From Nothopassalora personata (lineage: Eukaryota > Ascomycota > Dothideomycetes > Mycosphaerellales > Mycosphaerellaceae): a DNA stretch of 64,000 nucleotides. The stretch lies in the NCBI GenBank assembly GCA_033816765.1, contig CM066288.1, forward strand, positions 4,712,001 through 4,776,000, written 5' to 3'. Below, piece by piece: positions 50,901-60,200 of the stretch. Every line of letters begins with the position of its first letter. Position 1 is the first letter of the stretch. The notes below the pieces were generated by a model. That model saw nothing but the letters and a program-made list of their open reading frames with translations, was not told the origin of the DNA and did no database searches. The translations under genes were made by a program, and so were the position numbers.

Positions 50901-51421
50901 AGTCTTTGTCGGAGACAGATGACGACGACGACGACTGTACCGCTGGCATTCTCTTGACCGAACGCATCCTTATCCAGCCCGCCGACCCACGAACAGCTCG
51001 CCTGCTTGATGCCCCCATACGCAGGACTCAGCTCCGGGAGGGTGTAGAAGGTGAGTGTCTGGTTGCAGACTACGCACGCCTTGCTCACGTTGGGTAGCAG
51101 CAGTATCTGTTTCACGCCCGCTTCTGCTCCGTCTTGCGCCGTGTTGAACGTCGGCTCGATCTTGGTCGCGAACATGTAGCTCGGCTGGCCGCTCTCGTCG
51201 CATGCATCCGGGGGGATCGAGACATAGTGCAGCACTTCGCCCGCCGATGTGCCAATATACAGATTGCCATTCCACGCATCCACGCAGGTGATATGCGCTT
51301 GCCCGCCGTCGTCGCCAGCAGACAGTGGAACATGTCGGATCAGCTCGCGAAGTGTATAGCTTCCAGGCGTGCCATCCTGGCTGTAGGATATTGCTGCATC
51401 AGACCCATCTGTAGATCCCAT
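47972..51421 (-). CDS. VPS3: CORVET subunit Vps3 / TGFBRAP1-like (CNH, Vps39 domains)
   Basis: 1,149 residues from ATG 51421, single exon. The N-terminal CNH beta-propeller starts HITCVDAWNGNLYIGTSAGEVLHY and includes VVVICLRQRLRLIRV. It is split by a long Ser/Pro/Arg-rich insert (about 230-350). The C-terminal half is alpha-solenoid: a Vps39_1-type segment (KDYLEHLVFGKKDAEYINDL) and a Vps39_2-type segment (RFGGWFDVAQVLDLIPEDW). This layout matches Vps3/TGFBRAP1 and, less closely, Vps39. Vps3 tethers early endosomes through Rab5/Vps21. No RING finger is visible. It is head-to-head with the CASP golgin gene. Confidence 0.8.
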   Translation of the reverse strand: MGSTDGSDAAISYSQDGTPGSYTLRELIRHVPLSAGDDGGQAHITCVDAWNGNLYIGTSAGEVLHYVSIPPDACDESGQPSYMFATKIEPTFNTAQDGAEAGVKQILLLPNVSKACVVCNQTLTFYTLPELSPAYGGIKQASCSWVGGLDKDAFGQENASGTVVVVVICLRQRLRLIRVKEDGTRPEKVRDIELGAITVLERRGHVACVADGHIYSLLDVVNHRKNELFPISSLRIPSPPAQEGRGSPRPNRPAARSFSSRSPVRQGRGHQRNISLGGKPQSNDRLPPDSTSPWPTRTSSRRDESSAAPSSREESPTEPPPAPAARTSLDSQPVEDTKPSRPIPPHVLSPTPNEFLLTTGTKLEDPGVGMFVNLDGDVVRGTMEFSSYPESVVLDGTGQSATAMSPEMDSQEGYVLAVVRRQHEGATQVCIEVQRWDVDPGEAHRSKEWLTVASTPENPEDDFSTRGIGLRNATASAELTTNGVSSGLRLRRLIIRDNTDDATDGPRNEEEDKLAARFAHVQANILLYANDKVSWIARTPLVTQLDRQLDAAIQQSADNKLSIDVPTVQSVVNSIRGQEPRDELDFLTLTYIRQKAAILLFGNLVLQTISGVISYEHDKRRTEDALVAGEIDPRIVLTLLPPLDQEIVEGKHGMWMPQGLRDTVDKFRRSFDAKELKRDVKGPYGDNLLKLIKQYLMVWRMKKGFGSVADEASVFQTVDAALLHVLFLLDQNSPRGPATPGTIREELNQVVDKGVDCFERAVALCEQFQRLYVLSRLYQSRKLVSEVLVTWKRIVEGEKDAGGEMIEGEHDIRRYLAVIRDATLVKDYGAWLAHRNPKLGVQVFADDKSKIRFQPEQAVAILKERAPGAVKDYLEHLVFGKKDAEYINDLITFYLDTILHELEHSPESRSTLVQSYETYRALHPPKPTYREFITDNAIEVEWWQNRLRLLQLIGGSHGAASQYDVHTLGKRLSSYSNELVPEMIILNGREGKHEEALRLLTHGLGDYDTAIRYCLLGGSSIFHPSSGLVPDQPLPSKEQQSHLFQYLLNEFFKLEDLSERLERTAELLERFGGWFDVAQVLDLIPEDWSVELVSGFLVHAFRRLVRERNESDIVKALCSAQNLRQSVEFIEKTEAVGATVVHPQVENVG

Positions 51422-51793
51422 AGCAGCCACTGATGTTCGATCAGCGCGTTGAAGCTTTTGCTAGTAAGTGTGTTACCGAGCCATTGCCATGTTCATGTAG
51501 GATGCTGCCTTCACATGCAATCCCCATTAGTTCGATGATCTGCCCCACAGCTTCAACCTCCGAGGCGTGGTGGTGTGGTGTTCCCAAAGGAGGACACGTC
51601 CGTATTGGCCGCAGTATGGTAGACCTGCACCAACACCACCATCACCGTACTCCGAGCACACACGCGTCGCTACTCACAACTCCACTGGCGCTGAATACAT
51701 ATCAACACCAATCACTGGCACAGCCCTCGACCTCCACCACCACACAAAGGACAACGCGCGGCCTGGAGCAGGGGAAGTAATGCGGCCGTGAAG
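51422..51793. promoter_or_regulatory. shared VPS3/CASP bidirectional promoter
   Basis: 372 bp between divergent ATGs of two membrane-traffic genes. Contains CAC/ACC-rich runs near 51625-51660 and 51733-51745. No defined binding site recognised. Confidence 0.45.
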
Positions 51794-54091
51794 ATGGTCG
51801 GGACGACAGAAGAGCACGGGCACGATGAGGACTCCTCCACCATTGAGGGCGCGAACGACGCCCAGAACGGCACGGCGAGAGCCAGTCACGATGGCGACGC
51901 GAGAACATCCACCGACACAGGCAACAAATTCCAGCAAGCGGTAGCAGCCTGGCGATCACTCGACCTGACCAAGCTCGTCTCCAGCCTGGACACCACTGCT
52001 GCAGATATGGTCAACCAGCAAAAGGAATCCCTTGTGCAGAGGAAAGAGCTTGCGACCAAGACCAAGGAATTCCGGAAGCTGGATGACACTGGCAAGCTGG
52101 CTGAGATCAAGGACCTGCTCAAAATGTATCAAGGCTACATCGATCTACTCTCCAACCAGAGCAAGGCAGTCTCAGCAGCGTTCATGCAAGCCTACTCGCC
52201 ATTGTCCGAAGCACCAGATCCATATCCTCTCCTCGAAGCATCTATCGATTCGTTGGTCACCGCGGATGAGGTCGTACCAAAGCTGGAGTCCGAGAACGAG
52301 AGACTGCATAAGCAGGTGTCAACGCTGAACAACGAGCTGGAGGAGACTGAGAAACAGCTGGAGGAAGAGCGCGGCAAGAGACAGTTGGTCGAAGCTTCCC
52401 AAGATAGTCGGATCAAGGAAGTGGAGGAGTCGTGGTCTGCCGTGCTCAAAGAGAAGGAGGACAACTGGACGTCGAAAGAGCGAAGTCTCGAAGAGAAGGT
52501 CGAGAATCATGATCGTCTGGTGAAAGAGCTGAAGGCCAATTATGAAGTGTCGCAGCGGCTTGAGAACTCTGGCGAAGACACTCAAGATGTCGTTCGCAGC
52601 AGTGCCACAGCAGCAGAGCTGGAGATTGCGAACTCTGAACTCGAGAAGGTGAATATTCGACTAGCTGAAGTGGAGGCTAGAAATGAACAGCTGCGCATGG
52701 AGCTGGCACAATCTACAAGTCAGTCGAACAGCTCGGCCAGGAGTACGGCAGTGGAGGATGATCCTTCATTCTTGAGGTTGCGGTCCGAGAACACGTCTCT
52801 TCTGCGTAAGCTAGATGCAGCACGCCAGGACAAGGATGCAGCGAGGAACGAAGTAGAGACGAGACTCCGAGGAGTGGAACGGGAACTCAAGTCACTGAAG
52901 GCTGATCGCGATAATCTGCAAAGCAAGGTCGAGAGATGGAGTGATTACGATGAGATCAAGCGCGAGCTGGACATGCTACGAGCTATCGAATTCTCAAGCA
53001 TCGATGATGTCGATGAAGACGTTTCACATGCAGATGGGTCAACAAAAGGCGAAAGTCTGGAGCAGCTGCTGGTTGCACGAAACAAGAAGCTGAGCAATGA
53101 GCTAACAGAGCTTCGTGTCTCACACCAGGAGCTAAAGCGAAGGTTGGAGCAGCTGCAAGAAGACCTCTCAAGCACAAACATGGATCTTGAGAAGGCGCGT
53201 AACCTCAACGCGACATTGGAGAACGACCTCCAGAAGGCCCAGCAGGAGGCCTCAAATGCGTTCGAGACCATGTCCGTAGCTGGGACATACACCTCACGCT
53301 TTCCCAAGTCGCAATATGGCAGCCGACGAGGTAGGGGTGGTACGTCGCCCACCTCGTCCATCATCGGCGGCTTCGAGCCTGGGTCATCTGGCGCTGGCAG
53401 TCCAACGCTGGAGTCTCTTCGGGCAGGCGAGCCAGTCGGTGGTGGGTCGGGTATACTGCCGATGGTGACAGCACAGCGCGATCGCTTCAAGAAGAAAATC
53501 GGCGAGCTCGAGACAGAACTGCAGAAGCAGTATCAAGTCGTATCATCATTGCGGTCAGAAGTAGCGTCGCTGCAAAGGGACAACCTGAACCTGTACGAGA
53601 AGACACGCTACGTGTCCACCTATAACAGAGGCCAGCCAGCTTCATCCGGCGCTGCATACGGCTCAAATCCAAATCCATCAACAGTCCACGTCGGCTCTGC
53701 AGACACACCCTCGGGACTCTCGCTCGATCGATACAGATCGGCTTACGAGCAGAACATATCCCCCTTCGCAGCCTTCCGTGGCCGAGAAAGCGCCAGAGCA
53801 CTAAAACGTATGAGCTTGCCCGAGCGCGTCATCTTCCAGATCACGCGCATGGTGCTGGCGACCCGCACGAGCAGGAACCTGTTTGCGTTGTATTGCTTGG
53901 CCTTGCACTTGCTGGTGTTTGGGATGCTCTATTGGATGGGTGCCTCCGACATTGAGAAACATGCCAGTCACTTGTCGGCCAGCACGGCCGCGGGCTCTGG
54001 AGCTGCAGCCGCTGCCAATGCTGGGACCGGAGGAGGGGTGGATCTTGGGCATGGGGAGTGGGAGCAAGAGGGTTTCCAAGCTGAAGGGTGA
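51794..54091 (+). CDS. COY1: CASP/Coy1 golgin
   Basis: 765 residues, single exon; the ATG at 51794 is used, two codons after a GTG. Residues 40-160 are the CASP N-terminal domain (AVAAWRSLDLTKLVSSLD; YQGYIDLLSNQSKAVSAAF). A long coiled coil runs from about 160 to 490. The C-terminal CASP domain has MVTAQRDRFKKKIGELE, then SPFAAFRGRESAR and LPERVIFQITRMVLATRTSR, followed by the membrane anchor at about 695-716 (NLFALYCLALHLLVFGMLYW). CASP/Coy1 is a Golgi tail-anchored golgin that controls retrograde vesicle tethering. The Gly/Ala-rich 45-residue tail after the anchor would face the lumen. Confidence 0.92.
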   Translation: MVGTTEEHGHDEDSSTIEGANDAQNGTARASHDGDARTSTDTGNKFQQAVAAWRSLDLTKLVSSLDTTAADMVNQQKESLVQRKELATKTKEFRKLDDTGKLAEIKDLLKMYQGYIDLLSNQSKAVSAAFMQAYSPLSEAPDPYPLLEASIDSLVTADEVVPKLESENERLHKQVSTLNNELEETEKQLEEERGKRQLVEASQDSRIKEVEESWSAVLKEKEDNWTSKERSLEEKVENHDRLVKELKANYEVSQRLENSGEDTQDVVRSSATAAELEIANSELEKVNIRLAEVEARNEQLRMELAQSTSQSNSSARSTAVEDDPSFLRLRSENTSLLRKLDAARQDKDAARNEVETRLRGVERELKSLKADRDNLQSKVERWSDYDEIKRELDMLRAIEFSSIDDVDEDVSHADGSTKGESLEQLLVARNKKLSNELTELRVSHQELKRRLEQLQEDLSSTNMDLEKARNLNATLENDLQKAQQEASNAFETMSVAGTYTSRFPKSQYGSRRGRGGTSPTSSIIGGFEPGSSGAGSPTLESLRAGEPVGGGSGILPMVTAQRDRFKKKIGELETELQKQYQVVSSLRSEVASLQRDNLNLYEKTRYVSTYNRGQPASSGAAYGSNPNPSTVHVGSADTPSGLSLDRYRSAYEQNISPFAAFRGRESARALKRMSLPERVIFQITRMVLATRTSRNLFALYCLALHLLVFGMLYWMGASDIEKHASHLSASTAAGSGAAAAANAGTGGGVDLGHGEWEQEGFQAEG

Positions 54092-55419
54092 TGAACGATG
54101 ATGTACGATTGAGTGCAGATGAAGTAAGACCCTCCACGAGCGGCGACAGAAGCATGAACCAACCACGTTCGAGTCAGATGCAGTGTCGTGCAGAACCAGA
54201 TGTCATGACAGCCACGGTGACCACTTCCTGGTACCCAATGTTACCAGCGGGTTTCCACGCTACTGAACGACCTCTTCCAAGGCTTGCGCATCCACGATAT
54301 CTGAAATTGGACTGCCGTCTAAACCGGAAGCGCTGGTGTAACAGAGGCTAAGAGCTCAACATCAAAGGGGACTAAGGGAACTCCTCCGAGGACTCGCAAC
54401 ACCATCTCGTGAACGCCACAGGTTCGCCACTAACGCTGTCGGACGAGCCAAATTTACTGCCATTCTCTCACGTGTCTGGATTTTTGAGGGTCCATTGCGG
54501 ACGACAGGCCCAGGTACATTCTCGGAGGAAAGCATACGGGTATCTGCACGGCTCCCACGGCATTCATCTGGTGTCTCATTGGACACGAGACGATGGCAGT
54601 AACGACATGGCTGCGGGCCGCTGATTGCACAGCAGATGTTGAAGGCTGGCCTGAAACGCAGTGGTCGGAGGGCGTCAACTCGGATGGTGCTCGAGAGCCA
54701 GCCATCTCCGCAGCCGCCTGGGCCTGTAAGCGCCAGGGTGGAGCTCATTGGTCTGAGGTGGCGAGTAATTTGCCAACAATAGCTCGATCAATTTTGGCTG
54801 AATGTGGGTAAATTATGCTGCTTTTCTTGTCGCGACCGAGAGATGCATGCACGTCGATGCAGATCTGTGCAGGTGGACCTTTGGGCGGCCGTCCGCGAAA
54901 TGAATGCAATGCGATGCGATGCGATGCGATGAGGGTGAGAGGCCTTCCATCAATGCTGACCCTCCGGAGTCCGAGGATGACTGCCGCGATGTGGTAAGAC
55001 GTCTTCAAGGTCAGAACTTGACATGTGAAGAGCATCGTTCGAGGGTCGCGTGGCAGAAGCCCAAGAGCCTTGTCTAGCGCTGCATATAACTACCCAAAGT
55101 GCTGGAACTGGAGGAAGAGTGGGAAGCTTGAGCCAAAATGCTCGGATGTGGAGTAAATTTTGTTGCTATTTCCATGTCGGGCGGTTAATGGCGCAGATGG
55201 ATGTACCGCATGGTTGTACACATGCGCCGGCAAGTCAGCCATGTATATAGAATGTGAGGAAGCGCTTGCAACGAATTCGAGGTGTGGGACGTTAGAATAC
55301 CGTTGCTGTTGGCACCTTCATCACTTTCCGTGCCTTTCGTCGACTTGCATTTGTTGTTGACGTTGACCGCTGACCACCGATCGACGAAGATCCAGATCGA
55401 TCACAACTACAAGACACAC

Positions 55420-55473
<54 letters not shown>

Positions 55474-55479
55474 GCAACC
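54092..55479. other. spacer with microsatellites
   Basis: 1,388 bp between tandem plus-strand genes. A GATGC pentanucleotide run lies at about 54909-54932. An AC dinucleotide run (55424-55469, about 23 repeats) ends 10 bp before the next ATG and so lies in the leader of the secreted-protein gene. No other gene recognised. Confidence 0.5.
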
Positions 55480-56280
55480 ATGTTGTTCACACAGGCGAGC
55501 CTACTGCTCGCGTTAACGAGCGTCGCCGCCGCAGCACCATACGTACAAGAAGAGAAACGCACATTCCACAACTGGTGGTCCAACTCACGACATTCATGGC
55601 GAGCGCGAGCAAACGAAGTCTCACAATGCAACATCGCATCAGTCCAACTACCTCAAGGCAAGCCCCTTCCACCCTCGCCCTTCCCACCAACCCCAGCTAA
55701 CACCAAGCCAGCACCTAAACCCCTCCCATCCCCAACAGAAGGCTTCCAACTCTACCACGTCGCCGTAGGCCGCGGAACCCAGAACTACACCTGCGACACA
55801 ACCAACACCACCGCCGTCCCCGTCGCAGCCGGCGCGGTCGCCTCCCTGTTCAACGTCACCTGCCTGTCAGCCGATAGTCCCACCCTCCTCTCCACCATCC
55901 CCAACATCGCCCTCGAGTGCCCCACACCCACCAACATCAACACCCAATCCCCCACATACCGGGATCTCTCCGGCCACCACTACTTCACCGACGCCACCAC
56001 CGCCTACTTCAACCTCGACACATCGCTCGCCAGTCTCGGCCAGGGCGGCTTCAAGAAGATCAACGCCACCGCTGCGCCAGACTCGGCCGTCATGGGCCAG
56101 GATGGCAAAGGCTACGGAAGCGTTCCATGGTTGAAATTAACGACCAAAAACGAAGATCAATGCGACTTTCAGGAAGTGTACAGAGTCAACACCGCCGGAG
56201 GTCAGCCTCCGAAAACTTGCACGGGCCAGCCCGCGGCGTTTCAGGTTGAGTACGCGGCCGAGTATTGGTTTTACTCGTAG
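55480..56280 (+). CDS. secreted DUF3455 protein
   Basis: 266 residues if unspliced, 248 if a GC-AG intron at 55658-55711 is removed. Residues 1-19 are a signal peptide (LLLALTSVAAAAP). The DUF3455 domain follows: EGFQLYHVAVGRGTQNYTC, ASLFNVTC near the middle, SGHHYFTDATTAYFNL, and the end block LKLTTKNEDQC...VYRVNTAGGQPP...YAAEYWFYS. Several N-x-S/T sites suggest N-glycosylation. The family is widespread in fungi as secreted proteins of unknown function. The proposed intron has AG|GCAAGC donor, CTAAC branch site and CAG acceptor, and its removal closes the gap to PQAPKPLPSPTEGF. Confidence 0.85.
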   Translation: MLFTQASLLLALTSVAAAAPYVQEEKRTFHNWWSNSRHSWRARANEVSQCNIASVQLPQGKPLPPSPFPPTPANTKPAPKPLPSPTEGFQLYHVAVGRGTQNYTCDTTNTTAVPVAAGAVASLFNVTCLSADSPTLLSTIPNIALECPTPTNINTQSPTYRDLSGHHYFTDATTAYFNLDTSLASLGQGGFKKINATAAPDSAVMGQDGKGYGSVPWLKLTTKNEDQCDFQEVYRVNTAGGQPPKTCTGQPAAFQVEYAAEYWFYS

Positions 56281-56463
56281 GCCGGGCCGAGCCGAGTGGA
56301 TTTCGCAAGGCCGGTCCGGTCCGATGGGACGTGTGTGTGTGTGCAGAATTTTGTTGTTTTTTTGAGCGGCGTATGAAAAATGGAAGAGTTTCCATTGGCG
56401 AGGCGATTGTGGTTCATGGTGGCTCAGCTCAGCTCCTCACCTTTTTCCCCCTTCGATTTAAGG

Positions 56464-56496
<33 letters not shown>

Positions 56497-57297
56497 TTGT
56501 GTGTGTGTGTGTGTGTGTGCATAAATACCAGTGGCTGCGTGATGGCCGCAAGCGACAGCGAAGAGCAAACAGCAAACAAGCACGATAGCTACGAACGAAT
56601 GACCATACAAACAAGGCGTGCCTAATTCGGGAATGAAGCACTTTTCAGCTCCAGACTCCAGCTTCAGAATCTTCTCCTTTCGTACATGGAGCCGTTCAAT
56701 ATGTCCCAAATCCGCAGTCGGAATCGCAGTCTCATTAATCTCAATCTCAATCCAACACCAACCAGCAGAAGACGCAGAACCTAAGCGTGTAGCTAACCGC
56801 CCGGATGTAGAGGACAGAAGAGGAGCAAGCAAGTGACAACCTGTCAAGCCACCTTGGACCCTTCAGCTTCAGACAAAGTTGTTGTTGGAGGTATATATTG
56901 CCACTCCAACTTAGCTTAGGGCGGCGTCGCCTTTGGCAACAAAAGTAGCGGAGTAGAGTTGAGTTGAGTAGATCGTTTTTACAGTACGCGCCAGATAGAT
57001 GACGATGATGGTGGTGGTATCTTGCATGCCTTCCCAAAAAATCCCCGTACTAGGCGTAACCTCCGTAAAATCGCCGTGATACAATAGCGCGCGCCCATGC
57101 TATGCTCTAATGCTTGCCGTTATTTCCAAGACACTTGGTGACATTATCTACCAGCGCAGAGTCCTTCTAAGCTTCCCACGCCATATGAAATGCTTTCCCT
57201 TTCTGTACAACAACGATACCTGCCGAACCGTATCGACTCCCCTTCCCTCGCTTCCGACCAAGGCGGCTTTCTCCCTACCTCCTCACGCATCCAACTC
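56281..57297. other. spacer with GA/GT microsatellite
   Basis: 1,017 bp between convergent genes. A GA run changing to a GT run fills 56464-56519. No gene recognised; the open frames are low-complexity translations of the repeats. Confidence 0.5.
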
Positions 57298-60200
57298 TCA
57301 CTTGCTGGGGTTGTTGTCGTTTAAATTCATCTGCTTCAGCGCCTCAGTCCCCCAATCATCCCCCTCCTCATCAGTCATACTCGTCCGATTCGCAACTCTC
57401 AACCCACCACCTACAAGAGGGTGCGGCATTTCCACAGGTGAGTCCGGATCAGGTTGATATGCATGGCTCTGCGAAGAGTACTCTGGATGTCCATGCGATG
57501 GTGGGGCATACGCTTGGTAGTTGTGCCCCCAGTCCGAGCCGGCGGGTTGTTGCGAGTATCCAAGATCGTCCGCTTCGGGTCCTTCTCTGAAAGGATCAAG
57601 GGGTGAGTAATTCAACGTCGTGTTCAAATTGAGAGGTTGCGGTCTCTCGGTCGTGGGTGTATCGTCGTTTCGTGGTGCTTCGTAGACTGCTTCAGGTGGT
57701 GCATGGAGGTGGAGAGGATCACCCATTTCTGCGTTCGGGCTGACTTCTGCTACGGGCATGTTTGCGAGACTCTCCGTGTGGCGGAGTGAGCTCTCGCCTC
57801 GGCGGAGACTGGCGGCGCCGGCGGCGCCGCTTTGTCCGCTGCCGCGTCGTTGCAGGCTTTGTATATGTTCTTCCGGGACAACGGTACCAACGCTACCTTC
57901 GGCGTCGGGGTCGCGGATGCTGAACTGTGCGATGGTGCGCATCTTGCGTCCTACCCAGGTAGCGAGGATCTTGCCGCGTTGTTTCTCGCCAAGTCGGGAT
58001 CGTGGGAAATCGCCCAGAGCGACGAAGGCTACGATGTCGAGGACGAGTTGGTGTTCGTTGAGTACGGTATTGACGATGATGGGCACGAGCGATGCCAAGA
58101 AGGCTCTTGTCCTGACTTCGGCGATCAGGACGAGAAGTGAGCCTGCTTGAAAGATGGCACTACGAGGATTGTTAGTGAGGAATCACACGGCGGTGCATCA
58201 ATGAACTCACCATCCACCCCTGACGAGCGCACGATGACACTTCTCCACGCTCGCCTCAACGTCCATCGGGAAGTGCTGCAACCCATTGACTTCAAACGTC
58301 TCACCAATCGTGCCCAGCACAAAAAGTACTTGCATCTCTACCATGTTACCACCAGGACCGATAGGCCTGCTGACGTTATGTAGGAAGCCCAGGTCACCAG
58401 TACGGACATATCGTACTCCAGGGTCGCCATCGATTGTGCGACCATTGAATCGCTCTGCATCAAAAGCATCCTTCGAGCCATAGAATGCGTGTGCATTGGC
58501 TTCTGACTGCACCCAAATCTCGCCATATTCGCCAGTCAGGCAGAGTCGATTCGTCTCTGGATTGACGATGCTGATCTGTGTGCTTACTGGCACCATGCCA
58601 GAGTCCTGCACTAGAAGCGCAAATGGTTCCGTGTCTGGGTCAACAGGTACCACCAGACCTCTTCTCAAGCTCGTTGGCTCCAAGAACAGCTCGATAGGCT
58701 CGATGCACATGTAGCTCCGACTCGCGACCATCGGATTCAGCACATGACTGTAAATCGTGTTGATCGCTGTTCTGTCCAGGCCAGATGCTGCAAAGGCCTG
58801 CTTCACGCGACCGTAGACGTCCGGCTTCGGTCTTTGGTCCGTTGCAATCATCAAATTCTTCAGCTCGTGCATCTGGATGCCCTTGCCAGCTGCGTGACCA
58901 ATAGCATGTTCCAGCATCTGACTCGTGGCATAGGTGTCCTTGATCTTGTATCGAGCAAGCGTCTGGAACAGCACGTTCGGATTGCTGGCGAAGTCAACAG
59001 GCGAGACCAGGTATGTTGGTGTCGCGAGGAATATGCCCATCATGCAAGTATGTAGGAAGCCGAGACCCATTGTGCTGCGGACACAGCCGAGCACCGGTCT
59101 CGTCGATGTCATCTGGCACGTCTCTTTCTGCACTTTGCACAGCGCCATGAGCGTATTGTGTCCAAGCTGCACAGCAATTCGCCGCTGATCGGGCGTCCAG
59201 TATGTCCAGATCACCACCGGATGACCAGGAGCGACCCACGCTGGTCGGATCGTCAGCCCAAGGTCTCTGCATCCATGCGTCTGCTTAGGCGGCTTCGTCG
59301 TGTTGTAGGTTGGTGGCAGGGTAATCTTCAAGATCATGGCCGTCTGCTTGAGATGTTGTGACACTGCCTTCTGCTTAAGAACAGTGTCCACATCCGCGTT
59401 GACGATGATTGCCTTGATCTTGAAGTCCGCGATCATGTGCAGCAGCGCTGGCACATCCTCGCTTAGTCGGTTCGAATCCACAGGCGCCATGGGAACTGCA
59501 ACCGCGCCCAGGCATATGCACGCGTGGACCGCGTATACCAAGTCTTCCGAGTGTGTATACATCAGTAGCAAGTGGTCGCCAGCTGCAACCTTAAGCTTGT
59601 TCTTGAGGTACATCGCCACACCAGCGACTTTCTGATCGAACTTTTTCCAGTTGACACCCTTGCCTTCTCGGCCTCTGCCATCGATTGTGCAGATAGAGAG
59701 CTCTTCGGCCTGCCGTGTTACTCGCCATTGCATAAGATCATGAATGTTGCTGAACTGGTTCAGTGGTGTGCTCGTCCGGTCGTCGATCACTACTTCTCTG
59801 TGGTCTACGCCGGAGTATTGCTTGTCGGCGTGCATCGCGAGCATATCTTGACGGGCGTTGCTGGACATAGGCGACCAGATACCACCGGCAGGATCGTCTC
59901 CGAGAGGTAGGTTCTGCACAGCACGCTCGATGCCGAACTTGACGTGTACACAAGGAAGGTTGCCGTTGTCGAACTCCTTTCTGCAGAGCATGTTGCCGAT
60001 CTCGCGCCGCCCGTTCTTGACGATGCGTGGTAGTGTGTTCGGTGCAGTCATCATCACGCAGTAGACGCGGAGATGGTGCTCTTGGTACAGCACCTCCATG
60101 ACTCGCTCGCTCAACGAGTCAAGGAAAGGTATGTCAAGCTGTCGTGGCGGTCCACCTGTCGTTGTCGGCGCTGTACTTGCTGCTTGCGTCTCGATGAGGA

